From positions 1 to 64,000 of the forward strand of contig NZ_JACJRS010000001.1 in NCBI RefSeq assembly GCF_014697375.1: a stretch of 64,000 nt of DNA. The letters run 5' to 3'. Both the position numbers and the translations under genes were made by a program. Origin of the DNA: Phormidium sp. FACHB-1136 (GTDB lineage Bacteria > Cyanobacteriota > Cyanobacteriia > Phormidesmidales > Phormidesmidaceae). Shown here piece after piece: positions 9,541 through 18,626 of the stretch (its first letter is position 1; each line of letters opens with the position of its first letter). The notes under the pieces were generated by a model, which saw only the letters and a list, made by a program, of their open reading frames with translations, was not told the DNA's origin and made no database searches.

Positions 9541-9568
9541 GCTGTGATATCTAAGCTGTGATATCTAA
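9541..9568. repeat. Perfect tandem 14-bp repeat upstream of the DUF4168 gene
   Basis: GCTGTGATATCTAA occurs twice head to tail (9541-9554, 9555-9568), with a third GATATCT at 9531-9537. The repeat lies 14-41 bp upstream of the chosen start, in promoter or leader position. It may be a binding site array. Confidence 0.7.
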
Positions 9569-9646
9569 ACCGATGGGTTCTAACGGTCATACCTCAACGT
9601 TTTGCCTTGAATGGTGGGGCGGCGATTAAGTTCCCCTAGGGTAACG

Positions 9647-10636
9647 TTAGCTAACAGGGCGAAAAACACGGCATAGTTCAATCACCTTCGTTTGCAGGGT
9701 GGCTCGTTCATCCCGACCGAGTTTTAATTCAGATTCTAATTCTAGTAGCAAAGGCAAGCTCCGTTGCAATTGGGCTAGGGTAATGCCCCGGATCTCCTGG
9801 CGTAAAAAATAGATGCGCTTGGGGTTGGCAATTTCCGCAGCGGCAGCAATCTCCGCTTCGCTGGTGACCCGCTCCGCCTCCATCACCTTCAGCCACAGCC
9901 ACAGCCGAAACTGGCTGACCAGGGTGGCCACCATGCGCAGGGCGGGCTCGTTGCGGTTCAGCAGGTCTTCTACTAGGCTCAGGGCCGTTTGGGTATCGCC
10001 CTGTTTTGCGGCCTGGGCCAACTTGAGGCTGTTTTGGGTGGAAACCGTCACCAAATCGGCGGCGGCTTCGGGGGGGATGGGCCGCTGGGGATCGTTCCAA
10101 AACAGGGCCAGCTTTTCGAGTTCGATGTGGAGTTGGCGGGTGTCGTTGCCCACCGCTTCGGCCAGTAAGTCAATGGTTTTAGGGGTCAGATTGAGGGAGC
10201 GGGCCTTGGCTACAGTTTCTACCTGCTGACGAATTAAATCGGTCTTCCAGGGCGGAATTACCGCAAATTCTCGAATCTCCCCATGCTTTTTAAACAGCTT
10301 GTAAAACTTAGAACGGCCATCGGGCTTGGCGGCACTGGTCAACAACAACACCGACTCGCTGGGCAGACCGGGCAGGGTGCGCTCTAGTTCCGCCAGCACC
10401 TCATCGGGACAACGCTGGCCCAGGGCCGTATTTTGCAGCCACACCAGCCGCTTCCCCAGGCCAAAGGGCGGCGTCATCACCTGGTTGAGCGCCTGGATCG
10501 GGCCATTGGCCACCGAGGGCGGGAATACCTCATAGTTAAAGCTGGCCCAGGCTTCATCTAGGGTCTCTTGGCGCAGGGCTTGCACCGCCGCTTGCAGTTG
10601 AAAGTCGTCGTCGCCCCAGAAGAAATAGGCTGGCAT
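9647..10636 (-). CDS. holA: DNA polymerase III delta subunit
   Basis: 329 residues from the ATG of MPAYFFWGDDDFQLQAAVQA, the usual start of cyanobacterial HolA. The frame continues upstream to 10825, but that part is repeat-derived and not family-like. Delta opens the sliding clamp as part of the clamp loader. Family features include a degenerate N-terminal nucleotide-fold strand (YFFWGDDDF), KRLVWLQNTALGQR, LLLTSAAKPDGRSKFYKLF and the C-terminal collar helices with ALRMVATLVSQFRLWLW. The divergently oriented cobH lies close by; heptamer repeats sit in the leader. Confidence 0.9.
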   Translation of the reverse strand: MPAYFFWGDDDFQLQAAVQALRQETLDEAWASFNYEVFPPSVANGPIQALNQVMTPPFGLGKRLVWLQNTALGQRCPDEVLAELERTLPGLPSESVLLLTSAAKPDGRSKFYKLFKKHGEIREFAVIPPWKTDLIRQQVETVAKARSLNLTPKTIDLLAEAVGNDTRQLHIELEKLALFWNDPQRPIPPEAAADLVTVSTQNSLKLAQAAKQGDTQTALSLVEDLLNRNEPALRMVATLVSQFRLWLWLKVMEAERVTSEAEIAAAAEIANPKRIYFLRQEIRGITLAQLQRSLPLLLELESELKLGRDERATLQTKVIELCRVFRPVS

Positions 10637-10642
10637 AGGAAA

Positions 10643-10670
10643 TCGGGAGTCGGGAGTCGGGAGTCGGGAT
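10643..10670. repeat. Heptamer tandem repeat (GGGAGTC)n upstream of holA
   Basis: More than three consecutive GGGAGTC units just upstream of the holA start. The reverse complement, ACTCCCG, recurs inside the CocE gene near 45995-46015. This is the short tandemly repeated repetitive sequence type common in cyanobacteria. Confidence 0.8.
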
Positions 10671-10860
10671 TGCATAACGCTGTGGCGGGGCTGTACTGCT
10701 CTGAAGCCATGCCCCAGCAGACTTAGCCGTTGGAAGCTTGGGAAGCTATGGATTATGGGATGATGGGGGGCGGCTTGGGTAGGGGATGGTGGGTAATAAC
10801 GGGGCAGATGGGGCACAGAGTTCAATGCAATCGACTCAATCCATGGGTGGACTAGGTGCG

Positions 10861-11526
10861 ATGGCGAAGTTGTGGCAAAGCCCTATTTTAGAAGAAAGTT
10901 TTGGCTTGATTGACGCAGAATTTGGCCCCCATGCCTTCTCGCCGGAGGAGTATGCCGTGGTGCGGCGGGTAATTCACAGCACGGCGGATTTTGAATTTAA
11001 AGACCTGGTACGGTTTGACCATGGGGCGATCTCAGCAGGGCTAACGGCCCTAACCCAGGGTGCGCCGATTGTGGTGGATGTGACCATGGTGCGTCAGGGA
11101 GTGGTGGGTTTGGTGGAACGTACCTTTAAGAATCCCCTATGGACAGCGGTGAGCGAGGGGGATTCCCCACAACCGGGACGTACTCGCACGGAAACGGGGC
11201 TGCTGCGCTGTTTGGAAAAGGTCTCTGGCTCAACCCCTGGCCCAAACTCTGGCCTAACTTCTAGTTCAACCCCTGGGGCGGTGGTGGTGATTGGCAATGC
11301 CCCCACAGCGTTGATGGCTCTCTGTGAAGAAATGGAGGCGGGACGGGTGCAACCTGCACTGGTGATCGGGGCTCCGGTGGGGTTTGTGGCAGTGGAAGCT
11401 TCTAAACAGCGCTTGGCCCAGGTGGCGGTGCCCCAAATTCGGGTGGAGGGGCGCAAGGGTGGATCTTCGGTGGCGGCAGCGATTTTGAATGCCCTGCTGG
11501 TGTTGGCCTGGGAGCAACAGCCATGA
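10861..11526 (+). CDS. cobH: Precorrin-8X methylmutase (CobH/CbiC)
   Basis: 221 residues from the ATG of MAKLWQSPILEESF, the start that best fits family length; in-frame alternatives are ATG 10843, 10825 and 10786. CobH moves the C11 methyl group to C12 to form hydrogenobyrinic (or cobyrinic) acid in corrin synthesis. Diagnostic blocks are EEYAVVRRVIHSTADFEF with the catalytic His, APIVVDVTMVRQGV, VVIGNAPTALMALCE and PALVIGAPVGFV. A short Ser/Pro/Gly insertion (STPGPNSGLTSSSTPG) lies before VVVIGNAP. The gene overlaps cobL by 4 nt (ATGA). Confidence 0.93.
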   Translation: MAKLWQSPILEESFGLIDAEFGPHAFSPEEYAVVRRVIHSTADFEFKDLVRFDHGAISAGLTALTQGAPIVVDVTMVRQGVVGLVERTFKNPLWTAVSEGDSPQPGRTRTETGLLRCLEKVSGSTPGPNSGLTSSSTPGAVVVIGNAPTALMALCEEMEAGRVQPALVIGAPVGFVAVEASKQRLAQVAVPQIRVEGRKGGSSVAAAILNALLVLAWEQQP

Positions 11527-12842
11527 CGCCTATCCAGGTGATCGGTGTGGGACTAGAGGGGGGGGCTGGACTGTCCCCGACCCTACGGAAGTTGATTGAC
11601 CAAGCAACGGTGCTGGTGGGCAGTGAGCGCCAGTTGAGCTATTTTCCCAACGTGGCGGCGGAAACTTGGCCCCTGGGCAATCTTCAAGCCACCCTGGAAC
11701 GGCTGAGGCAATGGTTGGCGGCTCACGATCAGGATCAGAAGGGCGGCCAAGAAAAGGATCGCAGTCAAGCGGGGTCAGATCAGGGGTTGGGTGATCTGGC
11801 GGTGGTGCTGGCGTCGGGGGATCCGCTCTTTTTTGGCCTGGGGCGACTGCTTTTGGAAACCCTGCCCGCCGAGTGTTTGACCTTTCATCCCCACCCTAGT
11901 TCGGTACAGTTGGCCTTTAGCCGCCTCAAGCTGCCCTGGCAGGGGGCGACGGTGATCAGCGCCCACGGGCGGTCGATGGATGAATTGGTGGCGACCCTGC
12001 GGCGGGGGGATGACCTAATCGCCGTGCTGACGGATCCCGACCACAGCCCAGCGGCCATTGGTCGGCTAATTTTGGACTTAGGTTTGCCCCAGGGGTATGC
12101 CCTCTGGGTGTGCGAAAACCTGGGCGGCGAGGGGGAAGCGGTACATACCCTCACGCCGGAAACGGTTTTGGAAAAGTCCTTTGCAGCGCTGAATGTGGTT
12201 GTTCTACAACGGCAATCTCCCCCCGCCCCAGACCCTAGGACGTTGCCCTTGATCGGCCTACCCGATAGCGCCTTTGCCACCTTTGCCGACCGTCCCGGCC
12301 TGATGACCAAGCGGGATATTCGCATTCATATTCTGGCGGACTTGGCCCTGCAACCGGGGCAAACCCTGTGGGATATCGGGGCTGGAACAGGCTCTGTTAG
12401 CGTGGAAATCAACCGCTTCTGCCCTACCAGTTCGGTCTACGCCATTGAGAAAACCCTGGCCGGGTACCGCCTGATTCAGCAAAACCAGCAGCGCCTCGGC
12501 AATGGCAACCTGCACCCCATCCACGGCAGCGCCCCAGAGGCTCTAGCGGATCTACCCGACCCGGATCGCATCTTCATCGGCGGCAGCGGGGGCCATTTGC
12601 CGGATATCCTGGATACCTGCGCCCAGCGGTTGCGGCCCCAGGGACGGATCGTCCTGGCCGTGGCCACCTTGGAACACCTCAGCGCCACCCTAGCCTGGGC
12701 TAGACCACGGTCTCCCGAATGGTCGGTGACCCTCCGCCAGATCCAGATCCAGCATTCCGTCCAGGTTGGCCCCCTCACCCGCTGGCAACCCCTCACCCCG
12801 ATTACCCTCATCACCCTAGGCGTAGGGGGCATTCGCAGCTAG
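11523..12842 (+). CDS. cobL: Precorrin-6Y C5,15-methyltransferase, decarboxylating (CobL, CbiE-CbiT fusion)
   Basis: 439 residues. The N-terminal half is a tetrapyrrole methylase (VIGVGLEGGAGLSPTLRKLI, then VVLASGDPLFFGLG) like CbiE. The C-terminal half is a Rossmann methyltransferase like CbiT, with DIGAGTGSVSVEINRFCP as SAM motif I and FIGGSGGHLPDILD. Together they methylate C5 and C15 and decarboxylate the C12 acetate side chain of the corrin precursor. Start and stop overlap with cobH indicates translational coupling. A Gln/Asp-rich linker near residue 75 is not conserved in the family. Confidence 0.94.
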   Translation: MTPIQVIGVGLEGGAGLSPTLRKLIDQATVLVGSERQLSYFPNVAAETWPLGNLQATLERLRQWLAAHDQDQKGGQEKDRSQAGSDQGLGDLAVVLASGDPLFFGLGRLLLETLPAECLTFHPHPSSVQLAFSRLKLPWQGATVISAHGRSMDELVATLRRGDDLIAVLTDPDHSPAAIGRLILDLGLPQGYALWVCENLGGEGEAVHTLTPETVLEKSFAALNVVVLQRQSPPAPDPRTLPLIGLPDSAFATFADRPGLMTKRDIRIHILADLALQPGQTLWDIGAGTGSVSVEINRFCPTSSVYAIEKTLAGYRLIQQNQQRLGNGNLHPIHGSAPEALADLPDPDRIFIGGSGGHLPDILDTCAQRLRPQGRIVLAVATLEHLSATLAWARPRSPEWSVTLRQIQIQHSVQVGPLTRWQPLTPITLITLGVGGIRS

Positions 12843-12948
12843 GGGGCCCTTGGCGGTCGTTCAATCCCCTGCGCCAGCCGCAATGCACTATCCAATCAAG
12901 GGATCTGCTGGGCTTGGAGATTCAGAGGGAGCCGCTGGGCTTGAGGAT

Positions 12949-13839
12949 CTAGTGAAACCAGACGGTATAGCCCCAAATCCCCAGGCCCGTCAGCACCATC
13001 AGGCCCAGGGCAGGCAGTCCGGTGAGGGGTTGATCCGGCTTTCCGGCCAGGGCTGGAGCGGTGGGGGAGGGCTGGATGAGGTGCAGGGCATCGATCAGGG
13101 CAATGGCAAAAATCCAGCCCGTATGCAGCCCCCAGGCGAGGCTGAGATCTCCGGCCATGGCCCACCGGGCCAGCAGCAGCACGAGGCCCATCAGCCCCAA
13201 TCCCGGCAGCGAGGGCACCCCAGCAGGGCCATCCCACAACAAATGGGAAGTGGCGAAAATGGTGCTGGCCAAGATCGCGACCCCCACCCAGGGCAGGGCG
13301 GTCAGTAATCCGTTGACCAAAACGCCGCGAAAAATTAGTTCCTCTACCCAGCCAATGAAGAGGGTCAAGATCGGTAAGGCCAAAAGCAGGGCGGGGGGAG
13401 CGGCAGGGGGGGAATCTACCCCTGCGGGCCGCCATTGTCGCCAACCCAGGGCTAGCTGAACAGCAACGAGGATCACAACCCCCAACATCGCAACCCCTAG
13501 CCCAACCCCAAGGGGCGTCCAGGTACTCGATTGCCAGGTCACGCCATAGTTAGCCCAGGTCTCCCCATGGCCGTAGCGGCAGTAGATCTCAACGGCAGGG
13601 GGAGCAAGGAGATATAGAGGCAGTAAAAGCGGCAGTTTATGCTCTGGGGCGATGGGATAACGCCAGGGAATTTTGGCCAACCGGGCAATGCCCAAGGCAA
13701 CGGGCAACCAAAGCCCAATCCAACCTAAAAAAAAACGGTTAAACCCAGTATTGGGGGCATAGGGGGAGACTCCAAGTTTTCCACAGGTTTTCCACAGGGG
13801 ATAGCGGTTATGGTTCCCACTTGATTTGAACGGTTCCAA
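12949..13839 (-). CDS. CPBP-family intramembrane metalloprotease (Abi/CAAX-type)
   Basis: The core is membrane-spanning with the CPBP motif EELIFRGVLVNGLL (Glu-Glu...Arg) and the downstream FATSHLLWDG, whose His completes the metal site. Other segments such as LLLPLYLLAP and GVGLGVAMLGVVILVA are hydrophobic helices. Such proteins process prenylated or small peptides; the substrate is unknown. The start is unresolved: no ATG precedes the conserved FNRFFLGWIGLWLP, and the frame is open to 13950 but then runs through a terminator. The TTG at 13839 is a placeholder. A run of nine A at 13727-13735 (TTT TTT TTA codons) is a possible indel site. The gene is convergent with cobL. Confidence 0.7.
   Translation of the reverse strand: MEPFKSSGNHNRYPLWKTCGKLGVSPYAPNTGFNRFFLGWIGLWLPVALGIARLAKIPWRYPIAPEHKLPLLLPLYLLAPPAVEIYCRYGHGETWANYGVTWQSSTWTPLGVGLGVAMLGVVILVAVQLALGWRQWRPAGVDSPPAAPPALLLALPILTLFIGWVEELIFRGVLVNGLLTALPWVGVAILASTIFATSHLLWDGPAGVPSLPGLGLMGLVLLLARWAMAGDLSLAWGLHTGWIFAIALIDALHLIQPSPTAPALAGKPDQPLTGLPALGLMVLTGLGIWGYTVWFH
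13777..13796. promoter_or_regulatory. Two DnaA-box-like 9-mers, 11 bp apart
   Basis: TTTTCCACA at 13777-13785 and again at 13788-13796. This is the cyanobacterial DnaA box form and fits TTWTNCACA. The two boxes are in direct orientation on the same helix face. There is no dnaA, dnaN or AT-rich unwinding region nearby, so an origin is unlikely. Confidence 0.4.
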
Positions 13840-13884
13840 CCTGATCTGGACAGGAGGAACTACTGGCCCAATTTTACCTGCAGA

Positions 13885-13926
13885 AAAGCAGTTGGCCATC
13901 CATCCGATGGATAACCAACTGCTTTT
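13885..13926 (-). terminator. Bidirectional-type terminator downstream of cyAbrB
   Basis: AAAAGCAGTTGG and CCAACTGCTTTT flank ATCCATC/GATGGAT, giving a nearly complete 18-bp-per-arm inverted repeat with one CC/TA-type interruption. A-tract and T-tract at the ends would make it work on both strands. It lies about 100 nt after the cyAbrB stop on the minus strand. Confidence 0.8.
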
Positions 13927-14027
13927 GAGATGGGTACCAACGAGAGTCACCCCATCAACCGATCAAAAATCTGTGGCATGGGGTGAACCGTCGTTGGTCA
14001 GCGACAAAACTAACGTCAGAGGCTGAA

Positions 14028-14408
14028 CTACTCTTCTTCAGAGGTGCCGTCCATCTGCCTCAACTGAATGTGCTTGTAGCCCAACTTAATCTCAAACTCG
14101 TCTCCGGGCTTGAGACCCATTTCTTGGGTATAGGTGGAGCCAATCACAATTTGGCCGTTTTTATGGACACTGACCCGATAGGTCGGTTCGCGGCCACGGC
14201 CATCTTTGCCGCTGTCGGGATCTAAATTAATGCCCTTCGCCTCTAGTAGAGCATCGTAGAAGCCAGAGAGATTGACACGGGGTTGACCATCCTTAGTAAA
14301 GGCGTAGTAACCACATTCCTTGGCGGTTTCGCGCTTAGTCAGGTGATTCAGCTCTTTGACCTTTTGCAGCAGGGCTTTACCCGTGAGGGGAGTTGTTTTC
14401 TCTACCAT
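14028..14408 (-). CDS. cyAbrB transcriptional regulator (AbrB-like)
   Basis: 126 residues from ATG 14408; ATG 14417 adds three. It has the cyanobacterial AbrB pattern: PLTGKALLQKVKELNHLTKR, ETAKECGYYAF, then GRGREPTYRVSVHKNGQIVI and GSTYTQEMGLKPGDEFEIKL with GYKHIQLRQ. The DNA-binding AbrB fold is at the C-terminus, unlike Bacillus AbrB. In Synechocystis the two paralogs (Sll0359, Sll0822) influence nitrogen and carbon genes and hydrogenase. Assignment to one clade would need an alignment. It is followed by the terminator at 13885. Confidence 0.93.
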   Translation of the reverse strand: MVEKTTPLTGKALLQKVKELNHLTKRETAKECGYYAFTKDGQPRVNLSGFYDALLEAKGINLDPDSGKDGRGREPTYRVSVHKNGQIVIGSTYTQEMGLKPGDEFEIKLGYKHIQLRQMDGTSEEE

Positions 14409-15065
14409 TGTTACCATTGCTAGGAGAATTCCTTGTAGAAAAGTACGAGGCCAAGGCTAGCTTGACCACTTAGAGTGATGACACACAAGCGCCTACAGTG
14501 GCTTAGCGGCCTGACCTTTGGATGCGATCCTCAATATTTTTGAGGAGTCTGTTCCCATGAAAATATTATAGACATAGGGTAGAAATCTGTCATCTGATAA
14601 TGGAAAGTTTTGACGAGTTTTTCATTTAGCCTATTAGGATGATCCGAGTCTTAGAGGCGATGCTTTCTCCTTGCCTAGGGGGGCTAGCCGCTGCACCTTT
14701 AGCCTCTGTTTAAAGCTTTTGAGGGATCAGATACATGCCCCCACCCCGGATCGACATCTGGAAATTTTGCCGGATGACATCAAAAAGTCTCAGGATTTGT
14801 CCACCCTCTCTTGGGTATATCCCTGGTTTAGTCATGGTGATGGTGGTCTCAAGACACCTGGAGGATGGGCATTTTCTGGGTCAGGTCAAGGTGAAGTCGC
14901 GCAAGCCTAGAGCTTGATCTAGCGGTTGAAGCAAGGGCTGGATCTGGGGCTTACCGTGGTACTGAATAGGATGGGTTCTGAGGGGGATGGGCTGGTTTTA
15001 TGAGGTGAGGTGATGGGGGTATAGCGGCTGTATTCTGGCCCAGGGAATGGGTATTCAGCCCGATC
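14409..15065. other. Intergenic region between cyAbrB and acs, no gene recognised
   Basis: About 660 bases upstream of cyAbrB and downstream of acs. It contains AT-rich promoter-like sequence near 14555-14630 and small unconvincing frames such as 14671-14910. I see no conserved protein, tRNA or clear RNA structure before the acs terminator. Confidence 0.45.
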
Positions 15066-15103
15066 AAAAAGCAGACGGTGTCCTAGGAAGGACTTCCGTC
15101 TGC
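15066..15103 (-). terminator. Intrinsic terminator of acs
   Basis: On the minus strand, GCAGACGG pairs with CCGTCTGC, with a further inner GTCC/GGAC pairing, and TTTTT follows directly. It lies 76 nt after the acs stop. Confidence 0.88.
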
Positions 15104-15178
15104 GGGTGGATACGATAGTGGCTAGGGCTAGGATTGACCTGTCCCTTAGCCTGGTTTAAACCGAGTTTGGGAGGGATA

Positions 15179-17146
15179 CTAGCCTTCGCGCAACTGGTCT
15201 AGAACCGACTGATCTTCCATGGTGGAGGCATCTCCGGCGATGGCTTCGCCGCTGGCCAAATTCCGCAAAAAGCGGCGAATGATTTTACCAGAACGGGTCT
15301 TCGGTAGGGCATCGGCAAACTTGATTTCCCCTGGTCGGGCAATGATGCCAATTTCCTTGACGACATGATCCTTAAGTTCCTGTTTGAGGGCATCGCTGGG
15401 GGAATATTGCCCCTCTAGGGTGACAAAGGCAAAGATATCCTCGCCCTTAATCTCATCCTTGCGGCCCACCACGGCAGCTTCGGCCACGGCGGGGTGAGAC
15501 ACCAGGGCCGACTCAATTTCCATCGTTCCCAGACGGTGGCCGGAGACGCTGATCACGTCATCCACCCGACCCATCACCCAGAAGTAGCCATCTTCGTCTT
15601 TGCGGGCACCGTCGCCTGCGAAGTAGAGGTATTGGCCATCCTGGGGCGGGATGTGTTCCCAGTAGGTGCGGCGGTAGCGTTCGTCGTTGCCGTAGACGGT
15701 GCGCATCATGCTGGGCCAGGGGTGTTTGATCACCAGGTAGCCGCCTTCGTTGGGGGCAACGGGGTGGCCATCGAGATCCACCACATCGGCGATGATGCCG
15801 GGGAAGGGTAGGGTAGCGGAACCGGGTTTGGTGGCCACCGCACCGGGGATGGGCGTCACCATAAAGCCCCCGGTTTCGGTCTGCCACCAGGTATCCACAA
15901 TCGGGCATTGCTCGCCGCCGATGACGGTGTGGTACCACATCCAGGCTTCCGGGTTGATGGGTTCGCCCACGGTGCCCAGCAGCCGCAGGGAGGATAGATC
16001 CCGCGCCTTGGGTAGTTCGTCGCCCATTTTGATGAAGGCCCGGATGGCAGTGGGGGCGGTGTAGAAAATCGTCACCCCGTACTTTTCAATCACATCCCAA
16101 AAACAGCCGGGATTCGAGGGCCGGGGCACCCCTTCGTACATCACCGTGGTGGCCCCGTTGGACAGGGGGCCGTAGACAATGTAGCTGTGGCCCGTAATCC
16201 AGCCCACATCGGCGGTACACCAGTACACGTCGGTGTCTTTAATGTCGAAGGTCCACTTAAAGGTGGTGTGGGTATAGAGGTTGTAGCCGCCCGTGGTGTG
16301 GACGACCCCCTTGGGCTTACCCGTGGTGCCGCTGGTGTAGAGGATGAACAGCATATCCTCAGCGTCCATTTCCTCGGCGGGGCAGTGGGCATCGGCAGTG
16401 GCTTGTAGTTCGTGCCACCAGTGGTCGCGGCCTTCTGCCATGGTGACTTCGGCCTTGGTGCGCTGCACCACCAGGACGTTCTCCACGCTGGGCACGCCAT
16501 TGTCGGCTAGGGCGGCATCTACGGCGGATTTCAGCGCTATGGTTTTGTCCTTGCGGAAGCCCCCATCGGCGGTGATCACCAGCTTGGCTTCGGCATCGTT
16601 GAGGCGATCCTTCAGGGCTTCGGCACTAAAGCCCCCAAACACCACGGTGTGGGGTGCCCCAATGCGGGCACAGGCCAGCATGGCAATGGCGGCTTCGGGA
16701 ATCATTGGCATGTAGATGCCCACCCGGTCGCCCTTTTTCACCCCCAGGCCTTTGAGGACGTTCGCCACCTGGCACACTTCCCGGTGCAGTTGGGCGTAGG
16801 TGAGGGTGCGGCTGTCCCCCGGTTCCCCTTCCCAAATCAGGGCGGCTTTGTTGCGTCGCCAGGTGGTGAGGTGGCGATCTAAACAATTGTAAGAAATGTT
16901 GATTTTGCCGCCCACAAACCATTTGGCAAAGGGGGGCTGCCAATCCAGCGTCGTTTCCCAGGGCTTGAACCAATGGAGTTCCTGTTCGGCCAACTCTGCC
17001 CAAAACTTCGCGGGATCAGCAGCGGCCTTTTCGGCCAACGCTTTGTAGGCATCGAGACTGTTAATCGCCGCCGTATCGGTGAAGCTAGCGGGGGGCGAAA
17101 AAAGACGGCTTTCGTTGAGAACCGATTCAATCGTAGGTGAAGCCAT
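15179..17146 (-). CDS. acs: Acetyl-CoA synthetase (AMP-forming)
   Basis: 655 residues, the normal length. It activates acetate to acetyl-AMP and then acetyl-CoA. Motifs: the P-loop-like [11 protein letters not shown] (270-280), [10 protein letters not shown] for adenylate binding, [36 protein letters not shown], and the C-terminal SGKIIRR with Lys621, the lysine whose acetylation inactivates Acs in other bacteria. It is a single-gene unit with its own terminator. A 16-bp stretch in its 5' coding region (17026-17041) recurs exactly 300 bp upstream. Confidence 0.97.
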   Translation of the reverse strand: MASPTIESVLNESRLFSPPASFTDTAAINSLDAYKALAEKAAADPAKFWAELAEQELHWFKPWETTLDWQPPFAKWFVGGKINISYNCLDRHLTTWRRNKAALIWEGEPGDSRTLTYAQLHREVCQVANVLKGLGVKKGDRVGIYMPMIPEAAIAMLACARIGAPHTVVFGGFSAEALKDRLNDAEAKLVITADGGFRKDKTIALKSAVDAALADNGVPSVENVLVVQRTKAEVTMAEGRDHWWHELQATADAHCPAEEMDAEDMLFILYTSGTTGKPKGVVHTTGGYNLYTHTTFKWTFDIKDTDVYWCTADVGWITGHSYIVYGPLSNGATTVMYEGVPRPSNPGCFWDVIEKYGVTIFYTAPTAIRAFIKMGDELPKARDLSSLRLLGTVGEPINPEAWMWYHTVIGGEQCPIVDTWWQTETGGFMVTPIPGAVATKPGSATLPFPGIIADVVDLDGHPVAPNEGGYLVIKHPWPSMMRTVYGNDERYRRTYWEHIPPQDGQYLYFAGDGARKDEDGYFWVMGRVDDVISVSGHRLGTMEIESALVSHPAVAEAAVVGRKDEIKGEDIFAFVTLEGQYSPSDALKQELKDHVVKEIGIIARPGEIKFADALPKTRSGKIIRRFLRNLASGEAIAGDASTMEDQSVLDQLREG

Positions 17147-17515
17147 AACTAAAATACGTGCGAGTATGCTTGTGAGTATCCTTTGAAAACCATACGTTTC
17201 CGGGGGACGCTTTGGGAAATCTGTACGTTTTCTTTAACCTCTAGGAGGAGGATGTACCCATCGTTGGGGGTATGGATAGTTTAGGGCGTGAGCTGGGTAT
17301 GCTAAGACTAATCGGGGCCAAGCAACCTTTTCGGCCAACGCGAGTCTTAGCCACCATGGCCTGTTTGGTGCGGTGGATATGGGCCAGCCGAGGTTTCTCG
17401 CTACGGTAGCGATACCTTCCAAATCAGCGCTACTGTAACGGTGCAGTGATGTCTAAACCTTGAAAACTTCAACCTTCGTCGTTCCCGCCGCTGCGTTAGC
17501 CGCCCAGACCCGCCT
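17147..17515. other. Divergent promoter region between acs and a conserved small gene
   Basis: About 370 bases that should hold the acs promoter (minus) and that of the next gene (plus). Apart from a 16-bp copy of acs coding sequence at 17326-17341 I see no distinct element or gene. Confidence 0.4.
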
Positions 17516-17929
17516 ATGACTACGGTACAAGCCCCGGAACCCACCGGAAAATCCTCCCCCTTGGCCTCCCAGGAGGGCATCCTCAACAGCATTTTGGGGG
17601 TGGCCATTTTCGACCTCAACAGTCTGCCTAAGGAATATTACATTACTGCCGAAAATGACAATACCAACTGGGTGCAGTTGGTTTTCCAGGCACTAGGTCT
17701 AAAGTCCCTGCTAATGTCCTCCCTTAAGTTGGATGGCTTCTTGCATATTTCCATCGGCTTTAGCCAGCAAACCGCCATCGTGGTGCGGGGCAAGAACGAC
17801 TACATTGCCCTGCTGATGCGGGAACCCATTTTGTTTAAAGATGTCGAACAGGCCGATAAGTTTAGCCTATGGGTGCGTAGCTTCGAGCAAAAATTGCTGC
17901 GCCAGAATAGCCGCTTTATCCCCGCTTAA
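17516..17929 (+). CDS. Conserved cyanobacterial protein, possible roadblock/longin-like fold
   Basis: 137 residues. After a disordered leader (TVQAPEPTGKSSPLASQEG) comes NSILGVAIFDLNSLPKEYYI, TNWVQLVFQALGLKSLLMSS, LHISIGFSQQTAIVVRGKND and YIALLMREP. The order of helix and strands (a self-referring IFDL...LPKEY, then a long helix and a beta hairpin) resembles roadblock/LC7 domains, which dimerise and often bind small GTPases. This is an inference from pattern only. It is convergent with uraH and no operon partner is visible. Confidence 0.65.
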   Translation: MTTVQAPEPTGKSSPLASQEGILNSILGVAIFDLNSLPKEYYITAENDNTNWVQLVFQALGLKSLLMSSLKLDGFLHISIGFSQQTAIVVRGKNDYIALLMREPILFKDVEQADKFSLWVRSFEQKLLRQNSRFIPA

Positions 17930-18012
17930 AGTATGCCAACTCATAAAGCATCCAAGCTCAGCCCTCATCCCCCAACCCCTTCTCCCTCGGCATTGTGGAG
18001 GAGGAGGAGACC

Positions 18013-18372
18013 CTAGCTGCCCCGATAGGTGCTGTAGGACCAGGGAGACACCAGCAGCGGCACATGGTAGTGACTGGTGGGGTCGGCCACGGTGAAGCGG
18101 ATTGGGATTTGGTCGAGGAACGGCGGCTCGGATAGCGCGGCTTCGGTAGTGGCAAAGTAGGCGGCGACATCAAAGGTAATTTCGTAGGTACCCTTTTTCA
18201 GTTCTTCCCCGTCTAACAGGGGCTCACTGGTGCGGCCATCGCTGTTGGTTTCTACGGTTTTTAGTGCCGTCTTGATGTCTGCATCGTTATTAATGGCCCA
18301 GACTGTCAGCCGCAGCGAGGCGGCAGGTTTACCCAGGGCTGTATCAAGAACGTGGGTGGTAAGTCGGCCCAT
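18013..18372 (-). CDS. uraH: 5-hydroxyisourate hydrolase (transthyretin-like)
   Basis: 119 residues from the ATG of MGRLTTHVLDTALGKPA; the longer frame to 18405 adds residues not seen in the family. The signature HVLDTxxGxPA at the N-terminus, the SDGRTSEPLL loop, HYHVPLLVSPWSYSTYRGS and the invariant terminal YRGS identify a HIU hydrolase. The catalytic residues (His7, Arg of DGRT, His of HYHVPLL and the C-terminal tetrapeptide) are present. It converts 5-hydroxyisourate, the product of urate oxidation, to OHCU. An HpxO-like urate hydroxylase lies 30 kb away in this window. Confidence 0.93.
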   Translation of the reverse strand: MGRLTTHVLDTALGKPAASLRLTVWAINNDADIKTALKTVETNSDGRTSEPLLDGEELKKGTYEITFDVAAYFATTEAALSEPPFLDQIPIRFTVADPTSHYHVPLLVSPWSYSTYRGS

Positions 18373-18626
18373 TGTTATGGTGAAAGTTGCTAATCGTACA
18401 GTCAAAGCATATAGTAAGACGCTCTCTGGATGGGACGAAGACTATACATTCCTGAAAAATTGTCTTTAGTTTAGTGCTACCCTCATCCCGAACTATGGCG
18501 GATAATAGGAAACCTGTGACCTAACGCAACGCATAGAAAAACTCAAGGTTGCCCATAGATGGGGACGAGGTCTGCAAGGCGTTTTAGGATCACAGGTGTT
18601 GATGATGTCATTTTGCCGCCGCCGCC

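Noticed and set aside
13770-13930. Replication origin suggested by two DnaA boxes and a palindrome
   Set aside because: Only two boxes, no dnaA/dnaN nearby and no AT-rich unwinding region; the palindrome is explained as a terminator.
14671-14910. Small frames between cyAbrB and acs
   Set aside because: No ribosome-binding site, no recognisable family, low-complexity translation.
17026-17341. 16-bp direct repeat CCTTTTCGGCCAACGC exactly 300 bp apart
   Set aside because: One copy is conserved acs coding sequence; no further similarity around the copies, so probably coincidence or a minor duplication.
18406-18626. Cobalamin riboswitch upstream of metH
   Set aside because: I could not find the conserved B12-box core or a long structured leader in the 220 bases.
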